The notes under the pieces: model-generated | What the model was told of the DNA's origin: nothing | Databases searched by the model: none | Seen by the model: only the letters and a program-made list of their open reading frames with translations | Source of the DNA: an uncultured Bacilli bacterium | Lineage (GTDB): Bacteria; Bacillota_I; Bacilli_A; RF39; UBA660 | Assembly (NCBI GenBank): GCA_947625395.1 | Contig: CANQOD010000049.1 | Coordinates: forward strand, 1-8,313 | Direction: 5' to 3' | Length of the DNA stretch: 8,313 bases | Shown here: positions 1 to 6,716 of the stretch, one piece after another | Layout: every line of letters starts with the position of its first letter | How positions within the stretch are numbered: the stretch's first letter is position 1 | Position numbers and translations under genes: made by a program

Positions 1-681
1 ATGGACACGTCCAATTCCAATACGACCCACAAATTCATTGTAATCTAATAAGGCTGGTTGGAATTGTAAAGGCGCATTGTTTTCTCCTTTGGGAGCTGGA
101 ATCTCTGAAATAATTAAATCTAAAAGCTCTGTAAAGCCAGGCGTTTGACTGTTAATATCATCCTTTAAACTACAGGTCCCATTAATCGCACTCGCATAAA
201 CAACGGGGAATTCAAGTTGGGTTTCATCTGCTCCTAGTTCAATAAATAAATCCAAAACTTCATCGACCACTTGACTACAACGTGCACTTGGCTTGTCCAC
301 TTTATTAATGACCACAATGGGTTTCACCCCTGAAGCAAGTGCTTTCTTTAAAACAAATCTTGTTTGTGGCATGGTTCCTTCATAAGCATCCACTACTAAA
401 ATAACGCCATCAACCATATTCATGATTCGTTCTACTTCACCGCCAAAATCAGCATGTCCTGGTGTATCTAAAATATGAATTCGATATCCCTTATAGTCGA
501 GAGCAGTTGTTTTAGCTAAAATTGTAATACCACGTTCTTTTTCAAGGTCATTGGAATCCATTGACACTTGACTAACATCTTCATTTTCTCGAAACATGCC
601 ACTTGTTTTTAAAATTTCATCCACAAGTGTTGTTTTTCCATGGTCAACATGAGCAATAATTGCAATATTTCTTTTGTTCAT
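1..681 (-). CDS. typA: TypA/BipA ribosome-associated translational GTPase, N-terminal part (3' end cut by window edge)
   Basis: This is a translation-factor GTPase of the EF-G/LepA class that binds the ribosome and helps assembly and stress adaptation. The visible 227 codons start MNKRNIAIIAHVDHGKTTLV and cover the whole G domain. G1 is AHVDHGKT (residues 10-17), the switch-I region is ERGITI (49-54), G3 is DTPGH (72-76), G4 is NKVD (126-129) and G5 is SAIN (164-167). The last residues, LDYNEFVGRIGIGRVH, enter domain II, as in known TypA. The full family length is about 600 residues, so roughly two thirds lies left of the window. The ATG at 681 is preceded by a purine-rich AAGGGAAG stretch and by a promoter at 715-723. 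The downstream neighbour cannot be seen. The assignment rests on motifs and the typical N-terminus and separates it from EF-G and LepA. Confidence 0.97.
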   Translation of the reverse strand, partial: MNKRNIAIIAHVDHGKTTLVDEILKTSGMFRENEDVSQVSMDSNDLEKERGITILAKTTALDYKGYRIHILDTPGHADFGGEVERIMNMVDGVILVVDAYEGTMPQTRFVLKKALASGVKPIVVINKVDKPSARCSQVVDEVLDLFIELGADETQLEFPVVYASAINGTCSLKDDINSQTPGFTELLDLIISEIPAPKGENNAPLQFQPALLDYNEFVGRIGIGRVH

Positions 682-714
682 TTCTTTCACTTCTTCCCTT
701 TAATCACGTTCCTG

Positions 715-723
715 ATTATAACA
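715..723 (-). promoter_or_regulatory. Extended -10 promoter for typA
   Basis: On the minus strand the sequence reads TGTTATAAT, a perfect TATAAT -10 with the TGn extension. The -35 hexamer at 17-bp spacing (TAGCAA) is poor, which is usual for extended -10 promoters. The predicted start of transcription is near 708, giving a leader of about 25 nt before the typA ATG at 681. The recG promoter has the identical nine bases. The 105-bp gap between the rhomboid stop and typA shows no convincing intrinsic terminator, so some read-through from the rhomboid gene into typA is possible. Confidence 0.7.
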
Positions 724-786
724 CAGTTTTCCTGTTTTTGCTACTCTTTTCTTTTGATTTCGTAAAAAGGAAGAAAAATGGACATT

Positions 787-1347
787 CTATAAGAAATAAA
801 AGCCAAAGATGGCACCCATCAAAGCACCCATCAAATGTCCAAAGTGAGAAACATTGTCTTTTTTAGAAACGCCTTTTCTGATTTCATCAACAACATACAA
901 AAGACAAATTAAAATGAAAGTAATGGGAATTTTTCCCGCTTCAAAATTGACAAAAGAACTGAGAACAATCAGCATAAAGACAATTCCACTGGCTCCTAAA
1001 ATCCGCTCTTTCTTGCAAAAAATTAAATTCATCGCACTACTCACAAATGCACAGATTAAAATCATCACCAGTAGTGGAAGACTTCCATATTTTTCCTCAA
1101 TCATAGGTCCAATCAATAAAATATAAAGAAAATTGCCAATAAAATGACTCCAGTTTTGGTGACCAAGAATGTAAGTAAACATTCTAACATAAGTTAAAGG
1201 ATTGAAAGGAGAACTACGGTAACAGGAAAAAAGTAGACGGTTTAATTTATTATGACTGAGCGTATTCAAAATCAGAACGCCTAAAGAGATAAAAAAATAC
1301 GTTAAAATGACAACCGAATTATATTGAAAAAATTGCATATATTCCAT
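787..1347 (-). CDS. Rhomboid-family intramembrane serine protease
   Basis: This is a 186-residue polytopic membrane protein predicted to cleave substrates within or near their membrane segments. About six hydrophobic segments are visible, at roughly residues 11-30, 70-84, 90-110, 116-134, 140-155 and 170-186, the compact six-helix bacterial form. The HxxxN motif SHFIGN (H68, N72) corresponds to the GlpG oxyanion-region residues. The catalytic serine is S120 in GASG. The catalytic histidine is most likely H171 in GHLMGALMG, because it aligns with the AHxxGxxxG motif. A second histidine, H168, sits three residues earlier. The ATG at 1347 follows AGGTGA (1352-1357) at good spacing, and a consensus promoter lies at 1373-1401, so the gene is transcribed separately from recG. 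No extra soluble or TPR domain is present. The substrate is unknown. Confidence 0.92.
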   Translation of the reverse strand: MEYMQFFQYNSVVILTYFFISLGVLILNTLSHNKLNRLLFSCYRSSPFNPLTYVRMFTYILGHQNWSHFIGNFLYILLIGPMIEEKYGSLPLLVMILICAFVSSAMNLIFCKKERILGASGIVFMLIVLSSFVNFEAGKIPITFILICLLYVVDEIRKGVSKKDNVSHFGHLMGALMGAIFGFYFL

Positions 1348-1372
1348 GAAATCACCTCATCTTCTTAGAATG

Positions 1373-1401
1373 ATTATACCGAATTTTTTCCCTATATTCA
1401 A
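1373..1401 (-). promoter_or_regulatory. Sigma-A type promoter for the rhomboid gene
   Basis: The minus strand carries TTGAAT (1396-1401), a 17-bp spacer and a perfect TATAAT (1373-1378). Transcription should start near 1366, about 20 nt before the rhomboid ATG at 1347, with the AGGTGA ribosome binding site inside that leader. Confidence 0.85.
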
Positions 1402-1551
1402 ATACTGCTTCTACTGCTTCATCCCTATTTTCTTTTCTTTGCATATTTTTTCGAATATTTCTTCTTGCACGAAAAGGCATTTTCAAATGATGGTTCTTGT
1501 AAGAATAGATTTTTTTGACTAGAAAGATTTTTCTATCGTGTTCCTTTTTCC
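1402..1551. other. Gap between recG terminator and rhomboid promoter, no supported gene
   Basis: These 150 bases hold no gene I can support. An open frame runs through them on the minus strand (1352-1630, 92 codons, TTG start, very basic product). It has no ribosome binding site at its TTG or at its internal ATG near 1480. Its 5' part is the recG terminator and its 3' part is the rhomboid promoter. It matches no family that I recognise. Confidence 0.6.
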
Positions 1552-1614
1552 AATAAAAAAAGCTCCTTCTGATTCGCAAAGTTGGGGCACGCCAAACTGG
1601 TTTATCAGAAAGAG
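1552..1614 (-). terminator. Rho-independent terminator of recG
   Basis: On the minus strand, CTCTTTCTGAT (1604-1614) pairs with ATCAGAAGGAG (1563-1573). This makes an 11-bp stem with one G-U pair. The loop of about 30 nt contains a small inner TTGG/CCAA pairing. The stem is followed by GC and seven T residues (1552-1561). It begins 26 bp after the recG stop codon and separates recG from the rhomboid gene. Confidence 0.82.
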
Positions 1615-1640
1615 TTCTTCCTACATTCAAACATTTTCAT

Positions 1641-3632
1641 TTAAGCATTTTGAATGGAAGCAATTAACGCTTGTTTTAATTGTTCTTGGTCTGTTTCCTT
1701 AGACTGTAAATAGGCTTGTGAATCTTTTTTTGCTTGCAGCAAGATTTTATAATCTTGACGTAAATCTGCGATTTTAAAAGTCATATCGCCACTTTGTTTG
1801 GTTCCAAATAAATCACCATGTCCACGCAATTTAAAATCTTCTTCACTAATGACAAATCCATCATCACAGGACTCCATAATCGCAAGTCTTTTGGTATCAC
1901 TATCACTTATTAGTATACATGTAGAAGCTAAGTCGCTTCTTCCCACCCGACCTCTTAATTGATGCAAGGTCGAAAGTCCAAAACGATTGGCGTCAAAAAT
2001 AACCATCATCGTGGCATTTGGAACATCTACGCCAACTTCAATTACAGTTGTACTAATTAAAATTTGAATTTTCTTCTGCAAAAACTCTTGCATAATTAAT
2101 TCTTTTGCTTCACTTCGCATCTTTCCATGAACAATATCAATTTGAAAGTGAGCGCCAAAAGCAAGTTTCATTTTATCTCTTAATTGACAAACAGTCGTTA
2201 AGTCACTGTTCTCGCTTTCTTCAATCAGTGGTGCAATGACATAAATCTGATGTCCTTTTTTTAGCTCTTCAAGCATGAGCGATAAAACTTCTTTTATCTC
2301 TTCATTTTTTTTCAAAATCGTGCGGATACTTTTTCGGCCCTTAGGACGCATTTTAATGGTTGAAACATCCATATCTCCATAAATCGTTAAAGCATACGTT
2401 CTTGGAATTGGAGTGGCACTCATATATAAGGTATCTGGTTTTTTTCCTTTATTTTCCAAATTCGCCCGCTGATTCACACCGAATCGATGTTGTTCATCCG
2501 TAATGACCAATCCTAAATTGGCATAAGTGACTTCTTCTTGAATTAAAGCATGGGTTCCAATCACAATATCAATGGTCCCATCTTTCAAGCCATGATAAAT
2601 GATTTGCTTTTCTCGTTTTGGAGTGGAACCAGTTAATAACTCAATTGTAAGAGGAGTTCCTTTGAAAAAAGATTTCATATTATGGAAATGCTGTGTCGCA
2701 AGAATTTCAGTAGGCGCCATTAAAGCACTTTGATAACCACATAAAGCATTGGCATACATTGCGAGAAAAGAAAGAATCGTCTTGCCACTACCGACATCTC
2801 CTTGGAGAAGTCGATTCATTCGCCCTGAACTTTGTAAATCATCTAAAATTTCTTGTAAGGCAATCTGTTGGTCAGAAGTCAATTCAAAAGGAAGTTTCGC
2901 AATAAACTGTTTGATTTTCTCTTGGGGAATCTCTCGTTCAATGCCACTATTTTTCTTTTTATTGACCTGACGCAAATAGTTAATTTTAAACATAAAGGCA
3001 AACAATTCTTCATATTTCAAACGAATCATGGCTTCTTTTAATTTATCTTGACTAGGAGGATTGTGTAAAATATTCAGAGCTGTTCTTTTATTCACAAAAT
3101 GATATGTTTCTTGATAGGAAGTCGGAATATAGTCAGGAATTTCTTTTCCATACATCAAAAGGGCCATATTAATAAAGGTGGACATTTGTTTCTGAGAAAG
3201 ACCATTGGTTAAATGATAAACCGGCTCTATTTTGGCTTTATTGGAAAGAGTTTCCATTTTAATTTCAGAAGCGGTAATGACATTCTTTTTTTTGTCATAT
3301 TTTCCAATGACAGTGACTCCAGTTCCAACCAGCAATTGATTTTTTAAAAACGCACGATTAAAGATAGAAACACCTACAATTCCACTGGCGGTCACTAAGC
3401 GAAAGTTCATTTTATTTAGACCTGCTTTAAAGCGCATTAAAATCGGTGTACTTTCGACCTTACCATCAATAATAATGTGTTCTTCATCTTGGGTTTCTTG
3501 GAGATTTCCACGGACAAGCACATCATAACGAAAAGGATAATGTGTAACCAAATCTTCCAAAGAGGTAATTCCCATTTTCGACAGTAAGGTTAGCGCTCTT
3601 GGACCAATTCCTTTTACATCTTTGAGTGCCAT
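1641..3632 (-). CDS. recG: ATP-dependent DNA helicase RecG
   Basis: RecG is a monomeric superfamily-2 translocase that remodels stalled replication forks and Holliday junctions. The 663-residue protein is close to family length. The N-terminus (LKDVKGIGPRALTLLSKMGI) is the family's helix-hairpin start, followed by an OB-fold wedge domain at roughly residues 40-145. Helicase motifs follow in order: Walker A GDVGSGKT (278-285), APTEILATQH (306-315), DEQHRFG box (379-385), MSATPIPRT (404-412), HGKMRS (502-507), STTVIEVGVDVPNA (527-540) and QLRGRVGR (558-565). The C-terminal LRGHGDLFGTKQSG (602-615) is also RecG-typical. The ATG at 3632 has AGGTGG upstream and a promoter at 3659-3667. The gene ends in a terminator at 1552-1614 and so appears to be monocistronic. 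No break or missing motif is seen. Confidence 0.98.
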   Translation of the reverse strand: MALKDVKGIGPRALTLLSKMGITSLEDLVTHYPFRYDVLVRGNLQETQDEEHIIIDGKVESTPILMRFKAGLNKMNFRLVTASGIVGVSIFNRAFLKNQLLVGTGVTVIGKYDKKKNVITASEIKMETLSNKAKIEPVYHLTNGLSQKQMSTFINMALLMYGKEIPDYIPTSYQETYHFVNKRTALNILHNPPSQDKLKEAMIRLKYEELFAFMFKINYLRQVNKKKNSGIEREIPQEKIKQFIAKLPFELTSDQQIALQEILDDLQSSGRMNRLLQGDVGSGKTILSFLAMYANALCGYQSALMAPTEILATQHFHNMKSFFKGTPLTIELLTGSTPKREKQIIYHGLKDGTIDIVIGTHALIQEEVTYANLGLVITDEQHRFGVNQRANLENKGKKPDTLYMSATPIPRTYALTIYGDMDVSTIKMRPKGRKSIRTILKKNEEIKEVLSLMLEELKKGHQIYVIAPLIEESENSDLTTVCQLRDKMKLAFGAHFQIDIVHGKMRSEAKELIMQEFLQKKIQILISTTVIEVGVDVPNATMMVIFDANRFGLSTLHQLRGRVGRSDLASTCILISDSDTKRLAIMESCDDGFVISEEDFKLRGHGDLFGTKQSGDMTFKIADLRQDYKILLQAKKDSQAYLQSKETDQEQLKQALIASIQNA

Positions 3633-3658
3633 ATCCCCACCTCTTTCTCTAGTACTGT

Positions 3659-3667
3659 ATTATAACA
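3659..3667 (-). promoter_or_regulatory. Extended -10 promoter for recG
   Basis: The minus strand reads TGTTATAAT, a perfect extended -10 box. The upstream -35 region is only a T-rich TTTTGT at 17-bp spacing. Predicted transcription starts near 3652, giving a 20-nt leader that contains the AGAGGTGG ribosome binding site. The same nine bases precede typA. Confidence 0.75.
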
Positions 3668-3682
3668 TATTTTTCGTTTTTA

Positions 3683-3715
3683 CAAAAGAAAAAATAGACT
3701 TTTTTGCCTATTTTT
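3683..3715 (-). terminator. Rho-independent terminator closing the 3745-6712 gene group
   Basis: On the minus strand, AAAAATAGGC (3706-3715) and GTCTATTTTT (3690-3699) form a 10-bp stem with a six-A loop, followed by a T-rich tract (TTTCTTTTG). It lies about 30 bp after the stop codon of the HipA-like gene and upstream of the recG promoter. The stem is AU-rich, so it may be of moderate strength. Confidence 0.75.
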
Positions 3716-3744
3716 CCTCATCATATCCAGTTTTTCTTTCCCCC

Positions 3745-4749
3745 CTAGTTCTCCATCTCTCCCTTGATAATTTGAAGACAATCACGTCGACGAGCAAGAT
3801 AACTATATTTTGCAAGCAGCTTAACCTCAAGTGGAAGTTGCGCATGAATTCGATTTTCAATCTTTTCAAAAATAGAATCCATGTCTATTTTTATTTGGAA
3901 CAACTGACTACAATAATCATAAAGAGAATCCTCTTCAATTAACGCCTCTAAAGTGTCCATAAAATAAGAACCAAAGCCGCCCTCTTCAACGGGCTGATAA
4001 ACGCCAATTCTTGGAACAGACAACCGAACGGTTTGCTCTAAATTAAAATAATTGTCTAAAAGCTTCTGAATGGTAGATTGTTCATTGTCTAATAAAAGAG
4101 AAGCTTCACTGTCATAATTAGGACTGAGTCTTACCTGTTTTTCACTCAAAATAAATGAAATATTTTCAATATGCTTATCTGTTTCTACCAGTAGTAAATG
4201 AAAGGCAAGCCGTTTTTGATAATCTTCTAGTACTTGTTCAATCATCTCTTGTGAATACCCTCTTTTTTGGAAAGCACTTTTGAGTTTTTTGATGGTAAAA
4301 GAATAGTTTGTTGCATCGAGAAATTCATCTTCATCCTCTTCCCCAATCAACGCATGTAAACTGACAAGCTGTTCTCCTTCTTGTAAAGGAATCGCAAAAG
4401 AAAGAACACCTAAAGCTTCGTGTTGCTCCTCATCTTTTAACTTCACTAAATCATAATGGGCCATCGGAATGTTAAAAAATCGACCTATTTCTTCCACAAT
4501 CAGTTCACCAAAAATGGCATCATTTCGCTCTTGTTCTAGAATCGTTTCTCCTTTTAATAGAACCAGTTGATTCCGAAAAGCAACCCAGTTCTTGATTCGA
4601 TTTTGATTGCCACGGGTTTCCCTAGATGCATCTTTGGAAGAAAGGGAAAGAAAGGTTAAATCAAGAAAGCCGTTTACATCGCGAAATTGTTCTAATTGTT
4701 CAATGGAATAAGGGCAAGAAAGAGGAACCATTTTATGTTCTTTCATCAT
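3745..4749 (-). CDS. HipA-like kinase-fold protein without HipB partner
   Basis: This 334-residue cytosolic protein has features of the HipA-type Ser/Thr kinase fold. QLVLLKGE (61-68) could supply the ATP-binding lysine K66. A helix with Glu follows (FGELIVEEIG, 80-89). Then come the catalytic-loop-like TDKHIEN (190-196) and a metal-binding-like PNYDSEASLL (210-219). The spacing from D191 to N196 and from D191 to D213 resembles HipA's catalytic Asp, Asn and metal-binding Asp. No helix-turn-helix HipB antitoxin gene is adjacent, and the N-terminal HipA domain is not obvious, so a toxin role is not supported. The ATG at 4749 follows AAAGGAGG six bases upstream and overlaps the end of the preceding gene by 17 bases, indicating translational coupling. 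ATGs at 4746 and 4731 are alternatives. The substrate is unknown, and the kinase call is inference from motifs. Confidence 0.65.
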   Translation of the reverse strand: MMKEHKMVPLSCPYSIEQLEQFRDVNGFLDLTFLSLSSKDASRETRGNQNRIKNWVAFRNQLVLLKGETILEQERNDAIFGELIVEEIGRFFNIPMAHYDLVKLKDEEQHEALGVLSFAIPLQEGEQLVSLHALIGEEDEDEFLDATNYSFTIKKLKSAFQKRGYSQEMIEQVLEDYQKRLAFHLLLVETDKHIENISFILSEKQVRLSPNYDSEASLLLDNEQSTIQKLLDNYFNLEQTVRLSVPRIGVYQPVEEGGFGSYFMDTLEALIEEDSLYDYCSQLFQIKIDMDSIFEKIENRIHAQLPLEVKLLAKYSYLARRRDCLQIIKGEMEN

Positions 4750-5782
4750 CGTTTTCCTCCTTTTCTATTTGGGCTTTCTTTTTCTCTTGATACGCCATCA
4801 TGTGTTTTTCGTAGTTTGGATAATCCTTTTTTAAATTTTCATAAATCGTTTCCATATAATCTAACTGTTCGATATAAGATACATTTGGATAAGGCAAGGT
4901 AAAAGGAAAATAAGTATCTTGATAAAAAGGATATGCTTCTAGTACTGCATGATATAATTGATGCAAATCATCTGTATGAAATTCTTTCTTCACATAAGCA
5001 AGCATTTCTTGAAATAGTTTTACGAATTTCTTCTCTTCTTCGTGATATAAATCTAAATAGGTCTGTCCTTCTTTGAGCTCAAATTCACGATATGCATTGG
5101 CATAGACTTTGTAGTCTTCTCCTTCACGAATAAAAATTTGATAAATATCTTCTAAATAAATGATTGTTTCTGTAGGACTTAAATCAATGGGTTGTTCCTC
5201 TATATCATAAATCAAATAATTTCCAAATAGAATGGTTCTTAAGTCATCAAGAAAAGGACTGTAATGATAGTAGGATTTTCGAATTCTTTCTAGTAAATCT
5301 AAGAAGTTCTCCTCTTCTTGATAAGGCTTCTTTTTATAGGAAAGCATTTCGTGAAACAGGGTTCGAAAACGGGTTTTATACGCTTCTTTTAGAGGTAAAA
5401 ATCCTTTTTCTTCCACCTCTTTCATCTTCTGTTGGTAAAGAGGAATTTGTTCTACTAAGCGATTATAAATTTTGATAAGCCGTTTGATTTTATCAACTTT
5501 CGTTTCTTCAGGGGAAAATCCTTCTGTATCCCAATCTTGTAATTCCTGCATTAAAAGAGGCACATCACCGAAGCAGGCAAAGTTTTGTTTGAAATCATAC
5601 TGTATATTAAATAAGTTTTGAGAAAGTGATTCTGTTTCCGAAAATTCCAGGGAAAGATTTTTAAAAGTGGCAATCTCTTTGGCAAGTAAATAAGATTGCT
5701 CAATGATTTGTTGATAAATTTGCTCATAATTTTCTTGTTGAAGTTCTTTTTCAAATTGTTCAATGGTTAATTTTTTTTGCAT
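4733..5782 (-). CDS. Unrecognised helical protein with internal repeats
   Basis: I do not recognise this family. The 349-residue product is strongly charged, rich in Glu, Lys, Tyr and Gln, and appears almost wholly alpha-helical. It has no signal peptide or membrane segment, so it is probably cytosolic. It contains an internal repeat. FRTLFHEMLSYKKK (139-152) resembles FVKLFQEMLAYVKK (253-266), 114 residues apart. IYNRL (105-109), IYQIF (213-217) and IYENL (313-317) mark the starts of two full units and one partial unit. The C-terminus is a charged helix ending EKEENDDERT. The gene begins 33 bp after the membrane-protein gene, with a weak GAGAAGAAAG ribosome binding site and no separate promoter. 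Its end overlaps the HipA-like gene. Tight coupling suggests the two products act together, perhaps as scaffold and kinase, but this is inference. Confidence 0.8.
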   Translation of the reverse strand: MQKKLTIEQFEKELQQENYEQIYQQIIEQSYLLAKEIATFKNLSLEFSETESLSQNLFNIQYDFKQNFACFGDVPLLMQELQDWDTEGFSPEETKVDKIKRLIKIYNRLVEQIPLYQQKMKEVEEKGFLPLKEAYKTRFRTLFHEMLSYKKKPYQEEENFLDLLERIRKSYYHYSPFLDDLRTILFGNYLIYDIEEQPIDLSPTETIIYLEDIYQIFIREGEDYKVYANAYREFELKEGQTYLDLYHEEEKKFVKLFQEMLAYVKKEFHTDDLHQLYHAVLEAYPFYQDTYFPFTLPYPNVSYIEQLDYMETIYENLKKDYPNYEKHMMAYQEKKKAQIEKEENDDERT

Positions 5783-5795
5783 CTTTCTTCTCAGA

Positions 5796-5821
5796 TAAAA
5801 ATAGAGGAAGTTCCTCTATTT
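5796..5821 (-). terminator. Hairpin on a stop codon, probable weak terminator or attenuator
   Basis: On the minus strand, AAATAGAGG and CCTCTATTT form a perfect 9-bp stem around AACTT. The symmetry extends to 11 bp. Five T residues follow the first half of the right arm, then ATC. The left arm contains the last codon and the TAG stop (5816-5818) of the membrane-protein gene. The next gene starts only 14 bp after the hairpin and has no promoter of its own, so partial termination or mRNA processing is likelier than a complete stop. Confidence 0.65.
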
Positions 5822-6658
5822 ATAACTTCCTTTCATTGTCTGATTCATTACATTTTGATAAGCATGTTCACCAGCTTGTTCAATGACTTGGTCCCGAACT
5901 TCATCAACGGCCTCTTGAAACAGGTGAACTTGGTCTGAATAATAAGTGGTTAGCTCTTCTTGAAAAGAGGGAATCGCATCAATTGCGATGCTTTCGGCCA
6001 AAGAAAATGTGGAAAGCACTCCAATATAAGTTTCTTCTGTCATCATATTTCTTGTTAGATTGTATTCTGTCAGCTGGGCATTATGAAATAAGAAATTCGT
6101 AGTAGCAGCAAAGGCATTTGTCACATCATCTTTGGCGCCACTGATATCATTGATAGCAATTTTTTCTTCTACATTTTCTAATAAATCTTGATAGTATTCG
6201 GTAATGGCTAAATCTGGGCTTTTGGTATCAATTTGCCCTGTTTCATTATTATATAAAGGAAGCGCTGTTTCCGTATAAGCATAGGTATAAGCGTCTTTTG
6301 TATAAGTAGGCTCCATAGAAGCTGGTTCTTGGGAAGATGTTTCTACCATCGGTTCTAAAGAGGAAGGCTCCTCCATCGTATTGACGTCAGGTGGCAAAGA
6401 TACTGTTTCACCTGCAGAAACATCATTTGCTGTATCATCGATGATTTCAATATCAGGTGTTCCTGGTTGGTCATAGCCCAACATTTCTGCATAAGCATTC
6501 TCTTCTTCTACATCATTCACAAAAGTGGCTTGCTGGGGTCCAGTGGTATCTACAGGACCTCCTGTATTGAGAACCCAATCAGCTCCAGCATAAATAACGG
6601 TAGCAAGCACCAAGCCCCGAATCACACGACCTGCAGTGATTTTCGGCATTTTTATCAT
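5816..6658 (-). CDS. Membrane-anchored protein of unknown function with acidic linker
   Basis: I do not recognise this family. From the ATG at 6658 the product is about 280 residues. A basic N-terminus (MIKMPKITAGRVIR) is followed by a hydrophobic segment, GLVLATVIYAGADWVL, at residues 15-30. This is a likely uncleaved signal anchor, placing the rest outside. Residues of roughly 31-155 are low-complexity, acidic and rich in Pro, Ser, Thr and Tyr (EPSSLEPMVETSSQEP, YTKDAYTYAYTET). The C-terminal 120 or so look helical. No cysteine or lipobox is seen. The start choice rests on an AAGGAAG ribosome binding site just upstream. The frame could extend to a TTG at 6712, but that TTG is inside the promoter's -35 box. 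The gene is first in a probable operon with the two unknown genes downstream. It shows no C-type-lectin ending and is not an evident DGR target. Confidence 0.85.
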   Translation of the reverse strand: MIKMPKITAGRVIRGLVLATVIYAGADWVLNTGGPVDTTGPQQATFVNDVEEENAYAEMLGYDQPGTPDIEIIDDTANDVSAGETVSLPPDVNTMEEPSSLEPMVETSSQEPASMEPTYTKDAYTYAYTETALPLYNNETGQIDTKSPDLAITEYYQDLLENVEEKIAINDISGAKDDVTNAFAATTNFLFHNAQLTEYNLTRNMMTEETYIGVLSTFSLAESIAIDAIPSFQEELTTYYSDQVHLFQEAVDEVRDQVIEQAGEHAYQNVMNQTMKGSYK

Positions 6659-6683
6659 AACATCTTCCTTCTTTCTTATCTTT

Positions 6684-6712
6684 ATTATATCATTTCTTGC
6701 GTTTGAAGACAA
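6684..6712 (-). promoter_or_regulatory. Sigma-A type promoter for the membrane-anchored protein operon
   Basis: On the minus strand, TTGTCT (6707-6712), a 17-bp spacer and a perfect TATAAT (6684-6689) lie right after the reverse transcriptase stop codon. Transcription should start near 6677, about 20 nt before the ATG at 6658. This position rules out the TTG at 6712 as a translation start from this promoter and separates the unit from the upstream retroelement genes. Confidence 0.82.
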
Positions 6713-6716
6713 TGAT
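6689..6716. repeat. Imperfect inverted repeat across promoter spacer and reverse transcriptase 3' end
   Basis: ATCATT (6689-6694) and AATGAT (6711-6716) are inverted copies. They are continued by TCTT (6695-6698) and AAGA (6706-6709) with one bulged base and a 7-base loop. The element spans from the -10 edge to beyond the -35 box. There is no U-tract, so it is a poor terminator. It could be an operator or chance. Confidence 0.4.

Noticed and set aside
1352..1630. Open frame of 92 codons, very basic product, between recG and the rhomboid gene (minus strand)
   Set aside because: It starts at TTG without a ribosome binding site. Its first part is the recG terminator stem and U-tract, and its end contains the rhomboid TATAAT promoter and AGGTGA site. 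I recognise no family. Most likely chance.
3745..5782. Classical HipBA toxin-antitoxin module
   Set aside because: The gene upstream of the HipA-like protein is a 349-residue helical repeat protein, not a small helix-turn-helix HipB. No HipB-type operator repeats were seen.
6659..6712. N-terminal extension of the membrane-protein gene to a TTG at 6712
   Set aside because: The TTG is the first part of the -35 box and the predicted transcript begins near 6677. The ATG at 6658 has a good AAGGAAG site and puts the basic anchor sequence at the true N-terminus.
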